From Morinoia aosen (Eukaryota; Arthropoda; Malacostraca; Amphipoda; Talitridae): a stretch of 64,000 nt of DNA. Under the pieces are notes generated by a model, which was not told the origin of the DNA, did not search any database, and was given only the letters and a program-made list of their open reading frames with translations. The first letter of the stretch is position 1; each line of letters opens with the position of its first letter. Position numbers and translations under genes: made by a program. Of this stretch, positions 1 to 11,603 are shown piece after piece. Location of the stretch: NCBI GenBank assembly GCA_030386875.1, contig CM059563.1, positions 50,533,602 through 50,597,601 on the forward strand, written 5' to 3'.

Positions 1-1254
1 TCGCTTCTTCAACGGCGGCTTCTGTGTTTCTACTTCTCTACTTCACCGGCGGCTTCTGTGTCGCTACTTCTCTACTTTACCGGCGGCTTCTGTGTCGCTT
101 CTTCTCTACTTCACCGGCGGCTTGTGTGTCGCTACTTCTCTACTTCAACGGCGGCTTCTGTGTCGCCACTCTGCTACTTCAACGGCGGCTTCTGTGTCGC
201 TACTTCAACGGCGGCTTCTGTGTCCCTAATTCTTTACTTCAACGGCGGCTTCTGAGTCGCCACTCTGCTACTTTAACGGCGGTTTCTGTGTCGCTACTTC
301 AACGGCGGCTTCTGTGTCGCTACTTCAACGGCGGCTTCTGTGTCGCAACTTCAACGGCGGCTTCTGTGTCGCCACTCTGCTACTTCAACGGCGGCTTCTG
401 TGTCGCTACTTCGCTTCTTCAACGGCGGCTTCTGTGTCGCTACTTCGCTTCTTCAACGGCGGCTTCTGTGTCGCTACTTTGCTTCTTCAACGGCGGCTTC
501 TGTGTCGCTACTTCGCTTCTTCAACTGCGCCTTTTGAGTCGCCACTCTGCTACTTGAACGGCGGCTTCTGTGTCGCTATTTCACTACTTCAACGGCGGCT
601 TCTGTGTCGCTATTTCACTACTTCAACGGCGGCTTCTGTGTCGCTACTTCTCTACTTCAACGGCGGCTTCTGTGTCGCTACTTCTCTACTTCAACGGCGG
701 CTTCTGTGTCGCCACTGTGCTACTTCAACGGATGCTTGTGTGTCGCCACTCTGCTACTTCAACGGCGGCTTCTGTGTCGCCACTCTGCTACTTCAACGGC
801 GGCTTCTGTGTCGCCACTTCACAACTTAAACGGCGGCTTCTGTGTCGCTAGTTCTCTACTTCAACGGCGGCTTCTGTGTCGCTACTTCGCTTCTTCAACG
901 GCGGCTTCTGTGTTTCTACTTCTCTACTTCACCGGCGGCTTCTGTGTCGCTACTTCTCTACTTTACCGGCGGCTTCTGTGTCGCTTCTTCTCTACTTTAC
1001 CGGCGGCTTGTGTGTCGCCACTGTGCTACTTCAACGGCTGCTTCTGTGTCGCCACTCTGCTACTTCAACGGCGGCTTCTGTGTCGCCACTCTGCTACTTC
1101 AACGGCGGCTTCTGTGTCGCCACTCTGCTACTTCAACAGCGGCTTCTGTGTCGCCACTCTGCTACTTCAACGGCGGCTTCTGTGTTGCCACTCTGCTACT
1201 TCAACGGCGGCTTCTGTGTCGCTACTTCACTACTTCAAAGGCGGCTTCTGTGTC

Positions 1255-1710
1255 GCCTCTTCCACTGCGGCTTCTGTGTTACTACTTCTCTACTTTAACG
1301 GCGGCTTCTGTGTCGCTACTTCTCTACTTCAACGGCGGCTTCTGTGTCGCTAATTCTCTACTTCAACGGCGGCTTTCGTGTCGCTACTGCTCTACTTCAA
1401 CGGCAGCTTCTGTGTCGCTACTGCTCTACTTCAACGGCGGCTTCTGTGTCGCCACTCTGCTGCTACTTCAACGGCGGCTACTCGGTCGCTACTTCGCTTC
1501 TTCAACGGCGGCTTCTGTGTCGCTACTTCGCTTCTTCAACGGCGGCTTCTGTGTCGCTACTTCGCTTCTTCAACGGCGGCTTCTGTGTCGCTACTTTGCT
1601 TCTTTAGCGGCGGCTTCTGTGTCGCTACTTCGCTTCTTTGGCGGCGGCTTCTGTGTCGCTACTTCGCTTCTTTAACGGCGGCTTCTGTGTCGCTACCTCG
1701 CTACTTAAAC
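1255..1710 (+). repeat. Module Y, copy 1 (456 bp)
   Basis: Begins with a shortened GCCTCTTCCACTGCGG unit and GTGTTACTAC, then two TACTGCTCTAC units, a unit with a three-base insertion (CTGCTGCTAC, near 1458), a GGCTACTCGGTCGC unit, a CGCTTCTTC/CGCTTCTTTAGCGG run, and ends in CCTCGCTACTTAAAC. The diagnostic trinucleotide in GGCTACTnnnTCGC is CGG here. Confidence 0.87.
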
Positions 1711-4700
1711 GGCGGCTTCTGTGTCGCCACTCAGCTACTTCAACGATGGCTTCTGTGTCACTACTTCACTACTTCAACGGCGGCTTCTGTGTCGCTACTT
1801 CTCCACTTCAACGGCGGCTTCTGTGTCGCTACTTCTCTACTTCAACGGCGGCTTCTGTGTCGCTACTTCTCTACTTCAACGGCGGCTTCTGTGTCGCTAC
1901 CTCGCTACCTAAACGGCGGCTTCTGTGACGCCACTGTGCTACTTCAACGGCGGATTCTGTGTCGCATCTTCAACGGCGGCTTATGTGTTGCTAATTCTCT
2001 ACTGCAAGAGCTGCTTCTGTGTCGCTTCTTCACTACTGAAACGGCGGCTCTGTGTTGCTACTTCTCTACTTCAACGGCGTCTTCTGTGTCGCCACTCTGC
2101 TACTTCAACGGCGGCTTCTGTGTCGCTACTTCAACGGCGGCTTCTGTGTCGCTACTTCAACGGCGGCTTGTGTCGCTACTTCAACGGCGGCTTCTGTGTC
2201 GCCACTCGGCTACTTCAACGGCGGCTTCTGTGTCGCTATTTCGCTACTCCAACGGCGGCTTCTGTGTCGCTACTTCGCTTCTTCAACGGCGGCTTCTGTG
2301 TCGCTACTTCGCTCTTCAACGGCGCCTTCTGAGTCGCCACTCTGCTACTTCAACGGCGGCTTCTGTGTCGCTACTTTTCTACTTCAACGGCGGCGTTTGT
2401 GTCGACACTGTGCTACTTCAACGGCTGTTTCTGTGTCGCTTCTTCACCACTTCAACGACGGCTTCTGTGTAGCTACTTCGCTACTTCAACGGCGGCTTCT
2501 GTGTCTCGACTTCTCTACTTCAACGGCGGCTTCTGTGTCGCCACTCTGCTACTTCAACGGCGGCTTCTGTGTCGCTACTTCACTACTTCAACGGCGGCTT
2601 CTGTGTCGCTTCTTCACTACTTCAACGGCGGCTTCTGTGTTGCTACTTCTCTACTTCAAGGCCGGCTTCTGTGTCGCCACTCAGCTACTTCAACAGCGGC
2701 TTCTGTGTAGCTACTTCGCTACTTCAACGGCGGCTTCTGTGTCGCTACTTCTCTACTTCAACGGCGGCTTCTGTGTTGCTACTTCTCTACCTCAACGGCG
2801 GCTTCTGTGTCGCTACTTCTCTACCTCAACGGCGGCTTCTGTGTCGCTACTTCTCTACCTCAACGGCGGCTTCTGTGTCGCTTCTTCACTACTTCAACGG
2901 TGGCTTCTGTGTTGCTACTTCACTACTTCAACGGTGGCTTCTGTGTCGCTACTTCACTACTTCAACGGCGGCTTCTGTGTCGCTACTTCTCTACTTCAAC
3001 GGCGGCTTCTGTGTCGCTACTTCTCCACTTCAACGGCGGCTTCTGTGTCGCTACTTCTCTACTTCAACAGCGGCTTCTTTGTCGCCACTCTGCTACTTCA
3101 ACGGCGGCTTCTGTGTCGCCACTCTGCTTCTTCAACGGCGGCTTCTGTGTCGCCACTCTGCTACATCAACGGCGGCTTCTGTGTCGCCACTCTGCTACAT
3201 CAACGGCGGCTTCTGTGTCGCCACTCTACTACTTCAACGGCGGCTTCTGTGTCGCTACTTCAACGGCGGCTTCTGTGTCGCTACTTCTCTACTTCAACGG
3301 CGGCTTCTGTGTCGCTACTTCTCTACTTCAACGGCGGCTTCTGTGTCGCCACTGCTACTTCAACGGCGGCTTCTGTGTCGCCACTGCTACTTCAACGGCG
3401 GCTTCTGTGTCGCCACTGCTACTTCAACGGCGGCTTCTGTGTCGCTACTGCTCTTTTTCAACGGCGGCTTCTGTGTCGCTACTTCGCTTGTTCAACGGCG
3501 GCTTCTGTGTCGCTACTTCGCTTGTTCAACGGCGGCTTCTGTGTCGCTACTTCGCTTCTTCAACGGCGGCTTCTGTGTCGCCACTCTGCTAATTCAACGG
3601 CGGCTTCTGTGTCGCTAATTCAACGGCGGCTTCTGTGTCGCTACTTCGCTGCTTCAATGGCGGCATCTGTGTCGCTACTTCGCTTCTTCAACAGCGGCTT
3701 CTGTGTCGCTACTTCGCTTTTTCAACGGCGGCTTCTGTGTCGCTACTTCGCTTTTTCAACGGCGGCTTCTGTGTCGCTACTTCGCTGCTTCTACGGCGGC
3801 TTCTGTGTCGCTACTTCGCTTCTTCAACGGCGGCTTCTGTGTCGCTACTTCGCTTCTTCAACGGCGGCTTCTGTGTCGCTACTTCGCTTCTTCAACGGCG
3901 GCTTCTGTGTCGCTACTTCGCTTCTTCAACGGCGGCTTCTGTGTCGCTACTTCGCTTCTTCAACGGCGGCTTCTGTGTCGCTACTTCGCTTCTTCAACGG
4001 CGGCTTCTGTGTCGCTACTTCGCTTCTTCAAGGGCGGCTTCTGTGTCGCTACTTCGCTTCTTCAAGGGCGGCTTCTGAGTCGCCACTCTGCTACTTCAAC
4101 GGCGGCTTCTGTGTCGCTACTTCGCTACTTCAACGGCGGCTTCTGTGTCGCTACTTCACTACTTCAACGGCGGCTTCTGTGTCGCTACTTCTCTACTTCA
4201 ACGGCGGCTTCTGTGTCGCTACTTCTCTACCTCAACGGCGGCTTCTGTGTCGCTTCTTCACTACTTCAACGGCGGCTTCTGTGTCGCTTCTTCACTACTT
4301 CAACGGTGGCTTCTGTGTCGCTACTTCACTACTTCAACGGCGGCTTCTGTGTCGCTACTTCACTACTTCAACGGCGGCTTCTGTGTCGCTACTTCTCTAC
4401 TTCGAGGCCGGCTTGTGTCGCCACTCAGCTACTTCAACAGCGGCTTCTGTGTAGCTACTTCGCTACTTCAACGGCGGCTTCTGTGTCTCGACTTCTCTAC
4501 TTCAACGGCGGCTTCTGTGTCGCTACTTCACTACTTCAACGGCGGCTTCTGTGTCGCTACTTCTCTACCTCAACGGCGGCTTCTGTGTCGCTTCTTCACT
4601 ACTTCAACGGTGGCTTCTGTGTCGCTACTTCACTACTTCAACGGCGGCTTCTGTGTCGCTACTTCTCTACTTCAACGGCGGCTTCTGTGTCGCTACTTCT

Positions 4701-5958
4701 CTACTTCAACGGCGGCTTCTGTGTCGCTACTTCTCTACTTCAACGGCGGCTTCTGTGTCGCTACTTCTCTACTTCAACGGCGGCTTCTGTGTCGCTACTT
4801 CTCTACTTCAACGGCGGCTTCTGTGTCGCTACTTCTCTACTGCAACGGCGGCTTCTGTGTCGCTACTTCTCTACTTCAACGGCGGCTTCTGTGTCGCTAC
4901 TTCTCTACTTCAACGGCGGCTTCTGTGTCGCTACTTCTCTACTTCAACAGCGGCTTCTGTGTCGCCACTCTGCTACTTCAACGGCGGCTTCTGTGTCGCC
5001 ACTCTGCTTCTTCAACGGCGGCTTCTGTGTCGCCACTCTGCTACATCAACGGCGGCTTCTGTGTCGCCACTCAGCTACTTCAACGGCGGCTTCTGTGTCG
5101 ATACTTCAACGGCGGCTTCTGTGTTGCTACTTCTCTACTCCAACGGCGGCTTCTGTGTCGCCACTGTGCTACTTCAGCGGCTGCTTCTGGGTCGCTTCTT
5201 CACTACTTCAACAGCGGCTTCTGGGTCGCTTCTTCACTACTTCAACAGCGGCTTCTGGGTCGCTTCTTCACTACTTCAACAGCGGCTTCTGGGTCGCTTC
5301 TTCACTACTTCAACAGCGGCTTCTGTGTCGCTTCTTCACTACTTCAACGGCCGCTTCTGTGTCGCTACTTCTCTACTTCAACGGCGGCTTCTGTGTCGCC
5401 ACTGCTACTTCAACGGCGGCTTCTGTGTCACCACTGCTACTTCAACGGCGGCTTCTGTGTCGCTAATTCAACGGCGGCTTCTGTGTCGCTACTTCGCTAC
5501 TTCAACGGCGGCATCTGTGTCGCTACTTCGCTTCTTCAACGGCGGCTTCTGTGTCGCTACTTCGCTTTTTCAACGGCGGCTTCTCTGTCGCTACCTCGCT
5601 TTTTCAACGGCGGCTTCTGTGTCGCTACTTCACTACTTCAACGGCGGCTTCTGTGTCGCTACTTCTCTACTTCAACGACGGCTTCTGTGTCGCCACTGTG
5701 CCACTTCAACGGCTGCTTCTGGGTCGCTCCTTCACTACTTCAACGGCGGCTTCTGTGTTGCTACTCCTCTACTTCAAGGGCGGCTTCTGTGTCGTCACTC
5801 TGCTACTTCAACGGCGGCTTCTGTGTCGCTACTTCGCTTCTTCAACGGCGGCTTCTGTGTCGCTACTTCGCTTCTTCAACGGCGGCTTCTGTGTCGCTAC
5901 TTCTCTACTTCAACGGCGGCTTCTGTGTCGCTAATTCTCTACTTCAACGGCGGCTTCT

Positions 5959-6560
5959 GTGTCGCTACTGCTCTACTTCAACGGCGGCTTCTGTGTCGCT
6001 ACTGTTCTACTTCAACGGCGGCTTCTGTGTTGCTACTTCTCTACTTCAACGGCGGCTTCTGTGTTGCTAATTCTCTACTTCAACGGCTGCTTCTGTGTCG
6101 CTTCTTCAATACTTCAACGGCGGCTCTGTATTGCTACTTCTCTACTTCAACGGCGTCTTCTGTGTCGCCACTCTGCTACTTCAACGGCGGCTTCTGTGTC
6201 GCTACTTCGCTAACTCAGCGGCGGCTTCTGTGTCGCTACTTCAACGGCGGCTTCTGTGTCGCCACTCGGCTACTTCAACGGCGGCTTCTGTGTCGCTACT
6301 TCGCTACTCCAACGGCGGCTTCTGTGTCGCTACTTCGCTACTCCAACGGCGGCTTCTTCAACGGCGGCTTCTGTGTCGCTACTTCGCTTCTTCAACGGCG
6401 GCTTCTGTGTCGCTACTTCGCTTCTTCTACGGCGGCTTCTGAGTCGCCACTCTGCTACTTCAACGGCGGCTTCTGTGTCGCTACTTTTCTACTTCAACGG
6501 CGGCTTCTGTGTCGCCACTGTGCTACTTCAACGGCTGTTTCTGTGTCGCTTCTTCACCAC
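5959..6560 (+). repeat. Module X, copy 1 (602 bp)
   Basis: A fixed order of distinctive units: TACTGCTCTAC, TACTGTTCTAC, TAATTCTCTAC, a CTTCTTCAATAC unit with truncated GGCGGCTCTGT, a GCTAACTCAGCGG unit, two TACTCC units, a 15-bp fragment (near 6350) and finally TTCTTCACCAC. This copy belongs to the subtype with CTCTGTATTGC and has CTTCTACGGCGG before the CTGAGTCGCC unit at 6431. Confidence 0.88.
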
Positions 6561-7225
6561 TTCAACGGCGGCTTCTGTGTCGCCACTCAGCTACTTCAAC
6601 AGCGGCTTCTGTGTAGCTACTTCGCTACTTCAACGGCGGCTTCTGTGTCTCGACTTCTCTACTTCAACGGCGGCTTCTGTGTCTCGACTTCTCTACTTCA
6701 ACGGCGGCTTTTGTGTCGCCACTCTGCTACTTCAACGGCGGCTTCTGTGTCGCTACTTCACTACTTCAACGGCGGCTTCTGTGTCGCTTCTTCACTACTT
6801 CAACGGCGGCTTCTGTGTCGCTTCTTCACTACTTCAACGGCGGCTTATGTGTCGCTACTCTTACTTCAAGGCCGGCTTCTGTGTCGCCACTCAGCTACTT
6901 CAACAGCGGCTTCTGTGTTGCTACTTCTCTACTTCAAGGCCGGCTTCTGTGTAGCTACTTCGCTACTTCAACGGCGGCTTCTGTGTCTCGACTTCTCTAC
7001 TTCAACGGCGGCTTCTGTGTCGCCACTCTGCTACTTCAACGGCGGCTTCTGTGTCGCCACTCTGCTACTTCAACGGCGGCTTCTGTGTCGCCACTCTGCT
7101 ACTTCAACAGCGGCTTCTGTGTCGCCACTCTGCTACTTCAACGGCGGCTTCTGTGTCGCCACTCTGCTACTTCAACGGCGGCTTCTGTGTCGCTACTTCA
7201 CTACTTCAAAGGCGGCTTCTGTGTC

Positions 7226-7681
7226 GCCTCTTCCACTGCGGCTTCTGTGTTACTACTTCTCTACTTTAACGGCGGCTTCTGTGTCGCTACTTCTCTACTT
7301 CAACGGCGGCTTCTGTGTCGCTAATTCTCTACTTCAACGGCGGCTTCCGTGTCGCTACTGCTCTACTTCAACGGCAGCTTCTGTGTCGCTACTGCTCTAC
7401 TTGAACGGCGGCTTCTGTGTCGCCACTCTGCTGCTACTTCAACGGCGGCTACTCGGTCGCTACTTCGCTTCTTCAACGGCGGCTTCTGTGTCGCTACTTC
7501 GCTTCTTCAACGGCGGTTTCTGTGTCGCTACTTCGCTTCTTCAACGGCGGCTTCTGTGTCGCTACTTCGCTTCTTTAGCGGCGGCTTCTGTGTCGCTACT
7601 TCGCTTCTTTGGCGGCGGCTTCTGTGTCGCTACTTCGCTTCTTTAACGGCGGCTTCTGTGTCGCTACCTCGCTACTTAAAC
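7226..7681 (+). repeat. Module Y, copy 2 (456 bp)
   Basis: Exactly 5,971 bp after copy 1 and also with the CGG form. Small differences include TTGAACGGCGG near 7,402 where copy 1 has TTCAACGGCGG, and TTCCGTGTCGC near 7,348 where copy 1 has TTTCGTGTCGC. Confidence 0.88.
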
Positions 7682-10600
7682 GGCGGCTTCTGTGTCGCCA
7701 CTCAGCTACTTCAACGATGGCTTCTGTGTCACTACTTCACTACTTCAACGGCGGCTTCTGTGTCGCTACTTCTCCACTTCAACGGCGGCTTCTGTGTCGC
7801 TACTTCTCTACTTCAACGGCGGCTTCTGTGTCGCTACTTCTCTACTTCAACGGCGGCTTCTGTGTCGCTACCTCGCTACCTAAACGGCGGCTTCTGTGAC
7901 GCCACTGTGCTACTTCAACGGCGGCTTCTGTGTCGCATCTTCAACGGCGGCTTATGTGTTGCTAATTCTCTACTGCAAGAGCTGCTTCTGTGTCGCTTCT
8001 TCACTACTGAAACGGCGGCTCTGTGTTGCTACTTCTCTACTTCAACGGCGTCTTCTGTGTCGCCACTCTGCTACTTCAACGGCGGCTTCTGTGTCGCTAC
8101 TTCAACGGCGGCTTCTGTGTCGCTACTTCAACGGCGGCTTGTGTCGCTACTTCAACGGCGGCTTCTGTGTCGCCACTCGGCTACTTCAACGGCGGCTTCT
8201 GTGTCGCTATTTCGCTACTCCAACGGCGGCTTCTGTGTCGCTACTTCGCTTCTTCAACGGCGGCTTCTGTGTCGCTACTTCGCTCTTCAACGGCGCCTTC
8301 TGAGTCGCCACTCTGCTACTTCAACGGCGGCTTCTGTGTCGCTACTTTTCTACTTCAACGGCGGCGTTTGTGTCGACACTGTGCTACTTCAACGGCCGTT
8401 TCTGTGTCGCTTCTTCACCACTTCAACGGCGGCTTCTGTGTTGCTACTTCTCTACTTCAAGGCCGGCTTCTGTGTCGCCACTCAGCTACTTCAACAGCGG
8501 CTTCTGTGTAGCTACTTCGCTACTTCAACGGCGGCTTCTGTGTCTCGACTTCTCTACTTCAACGGCGGCTTCTGTGTCGCCACTCTGCTACTTCAACGGC
8601 GGCTTCTGTGTCGCTACTTCACTACTTCAACGGCGGCTTCTGTGTCGCTTCTTCACTACTTCAACGGCGGCTTCTGTGTTGCTACTTCTCTACTTCAAGG
8701 CCGGCTTCTGTGTCGCCACTCAGCTACTTCAACAGCGGCTTCTGTGTAGCTACTTCGCTACTTCAACGGCGGCTTCTGTGTCTCGACTTCTCTACTTCAA
8801 CGGCGGCTTCTGTATCGCCACTCTGCTACGTCAACGGCGGCTTCTGTGTCGCTACTTCGCTATTTCAACGGCGGCTTCTGTGTTGCTACTTCGCTATTTC
8901 AACGGCGGCTTCTGTGTTGCTACTTCTCTACCTCAACGGCGGCTTCTGTGTCGCTACTTCTCTACCTCAACGGCGGCTTCTGTGTCGCTACTTCTCTACC
9001 TCAACGGCGGCTTCTGTGTCGCTTCTTCACTACTTCAACGGTGGCTTCTGTGTTGCTACTTCACTACTTCAACGGTGGCTTCTGTGTCGCTACTTCACTA
9101 CTTCAACGGTGGCTTCTGTGTCGCTACTTCACTACTTCAACGGCGGCTTCTGTGTCGCTACTTCTCTACTTCAACGGCGGCTTCTGTGTCGCTACTTCTC
9201 CACTTCAACGGCGGCTTCTGTGTCGCTACTTCTCTACTTCAACAGCGGCTTCTTTGTCGCCACTCTGCTACTTCAACGGCGGCTTCTGTGTCGCCACTCT
9301 GCTTCTTCAACGGCGGCTTCTGTGTCGCCACTCAGCTACATCAACGGCGGCTTCTGTGTCGCCACTCTGCTACATCAACGGCGGCTTCTGTGTCGCCACT
9401 CTACTACTTCAACGGCGGCTTCTGTGTCGCTACTTCAACGGCGGCTTCTGTGTCGCTACTTCTCTACTTCAACGGCGGCTTCTGTGTCGCTACTTCTCTA
9501 CTTCAACGGCGGCTTCTGTGTCGCCACTGCTACTTCAACGGCGGCTTCTGTGTCGCCACTGCTACTTCAACGGCGGCTTCTGTGTCGCCACTGCTACTTC
9601 AACGGCGGCTTCTGTGTCGCTACTGCTCTTTTTCAACGGCGGCTTCTGTGTCGCTACTTCGCTTGTTCAACGGCGGCTTCTGTGTCGCTACTTCGCTTGT
9701 TCAACGGCGGCTTCTGTGTCGCTACTTCGCTTCTTCAACGGCGGCTTCTCAACGGCGGCTTCTGTGTCGCCACTCTGCTAATTCAACGGCGGCTTCTGTG
9801 TCGCTAATTCAACGGCGGCTTCTGTGTCGCTACTTCGCTGCTTCAACGGCGGCATCTGTGTCGCTACTTCGCTTCTTCAACAGCGGCTTCTGTGTCGCTA
9901 CTTCGCTTTTTCAACGGCGGCTTTTGTGTCGCTACTTCGCTTTTTCAACGGCGGCTTCTGTGTCGCTACTTCGCTGCTTCTACGGCGGCTTCTGTGTCGC
10001 TACTTCGCTTCTTCAACGGCGGCTTCTGTGTCGCTACTTCGCTTCTTCAACGGCGGCTTCTGTGTCGCTACTTCGCTTCTTCAACGGCGGCTTCTGTGTC
10101 GCTACTTCGCTTCTTCAACGGCGGCTTCTGTGTCGCTACTTCGCTTCTTCAACGGCGGCTTCTGTGTCGCTACTTCGCTTCTTCAACGGCGGCTTCTGTG
10201 TCGCTACTTCGCTTCTTCAACGGCGGCTTCTGTGTCGCTACTTCGCTTCTTCAACGGCGCCTTCTGAGTCGCCACTCTGCTACTTCAACGGCGGCTTCTG
10301 TGTCGCTACTTCACTACTTCAACAGCGGCTTCTGGGTCGCTTCTTCACTACTTCAACAGCGGCTTCTGTGTCGCTTCTTCACTACTTCAACGGCCGCTTC
10401 TGTGTCGCTACTTCTCTACTTCAACGGCGGCTTCTGTGTCGCCACTGCTACTTCAACGGCGGCTTCTGTGTCACCACTGCTACTTCAACGGCGGCTTCTG
10501 TGTCGCTAATTCAACGGCGGCTTCTGTGTCGCTACTTCGCTACTTCAACGGCGGCATCTGTGTCGCTACTTCGCTTCTTCAACGGCGGCTTCTGTGTCGC

Positions 10601-11035
10601 TACTTCGCTTTTTCAACGGCGGCTTCTGTGTCGCTACCTCGCTTTTTCAACGGCGGCTTCTGTGTCGCTACCTCGCTTTTTCAACGGCGGCTTCTGTGTC
10701 GCTACTTCACTACTTCAACGGCGGCTTCTGTGTCGCTACTTCTCTACTTCAACGACGGCTTCTGTGTCGCCACTGTGCCACTTCAACGGCTGCTTCTGGG
10801 TCGCTCCTTCACTACTTCAACGGCGGCTTCTGTGTTGCTACTCCTCTACTTCAAGGGCGGCTTCTGTGTCGTCACTCTGCTACTTCAACGGCGGCTTCTG
10901 TGTCGCTACTTCGCTTCTTCAACGGCGGCTTCTGTGTCGCTACTTCGCTTCTTCAACGGCGGCTTCTGTGTCGCTACTTCTCTACTTCAACGGCGGCTTC
11001 TGTGTCGCTAATTCTCTACTTCAACGGCGGCTTCT

Positions 11036-11603
11036 GTGTCGCTACTGCTCTACTTCAACGGCGGCTTCTGTGTCGCTACTGTTCTACTTCAACGGCGGCT
11101 TCTGTGTTGCTACTTCTCTACTTCAACGGCGGCTTCTGTGTTGCTAATTCTCTACTTCAACGGCTGCTTCTGTGTCGCTTCTTCAATACTTCAACGGCGG
11201 CTCTGTATTGCTACTTCTCTACTTCAACGGCGGCTTCTGTGTCGCTACTTCGCTAACTCAGCGGCGGCTTCTGTGTCGCTACTTCAACGGCGGCTTCTGT
11301 GTCGCCACTCGGCTACTTCAACGGCGGCTTCTGTGTCGCTACTTCGCTACTCCAACGGCGGCTTCTGTGTCGCTACTTCGCTACTCCAACGGCGGCTTCT
11401 TCAACGGCGGCTTCTGTGTCGCTACTTCGCTTCTTCAACGGCGGCTTCTGTGTCGCTACTTCGCTTCTTCTACGGCGGCTTCTGAGTCGCCACTCTGCTA
11501 CTTCAACGGCGGCTTCTGTGTCGCTACTTTTCTACTTCAACGGCGGCTTCTGTGTCGCCACTGTGCTACTTAAACGGCTGTTTCTGTGTCGCTTCTTCAC
11601 CAC
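11036..11603 (+). repeat. Module X, copy 2 (568 bp)
   Basis: Same order as copy 1 but one unit shorter: the unit with AACGGCGTCTTCTG is missing, so CTCTGTATTGC leads straight to the GCTAACTCAGCGG unit. It has CTTAAACGGCTG near 11,570 in place of CTTCAACGGCTG. Confidence 0.88.

Larger units (their letters stand above)
1045..7015 (+). repeat. ~6-kb block, first tandem copy
   Basis: The order of unit variants from about 1.05 kb onward reappears at +5,971 bp, starting about 7.02 kb, so this block and the next are direct neighbours in a tandem duplication. Marker units shared at this offset include the AACAGCGG unit near 1137 (7108), the GCCTCTTCCACTGCGG unit near 1255 (7226) and the CTGCTGCTAC unit near 1458 (7429). 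The offset grows to 6,039, 6,141, 6,175 and 6,189 farther right as whole units (and one 14-bp fragment) are gained in the second copy. About 1.1 kb (roughly 4.13-5.27 kb) of this copy is absent from the second. Ends are placed to within about 40 bp because both lie in shared unit sequence. Confidence 0.85.

Noticed and set aside
4551-7646. Long + strand open frame of about 1,031 codons, and many similar ones
   Set aside because: It follows from a stop-free unit read in three frames. Starts are GTG within the unit, the same peptide occurs in all frames, there is no promoter or codon signal, and ends fall at chance stop-creating variants.
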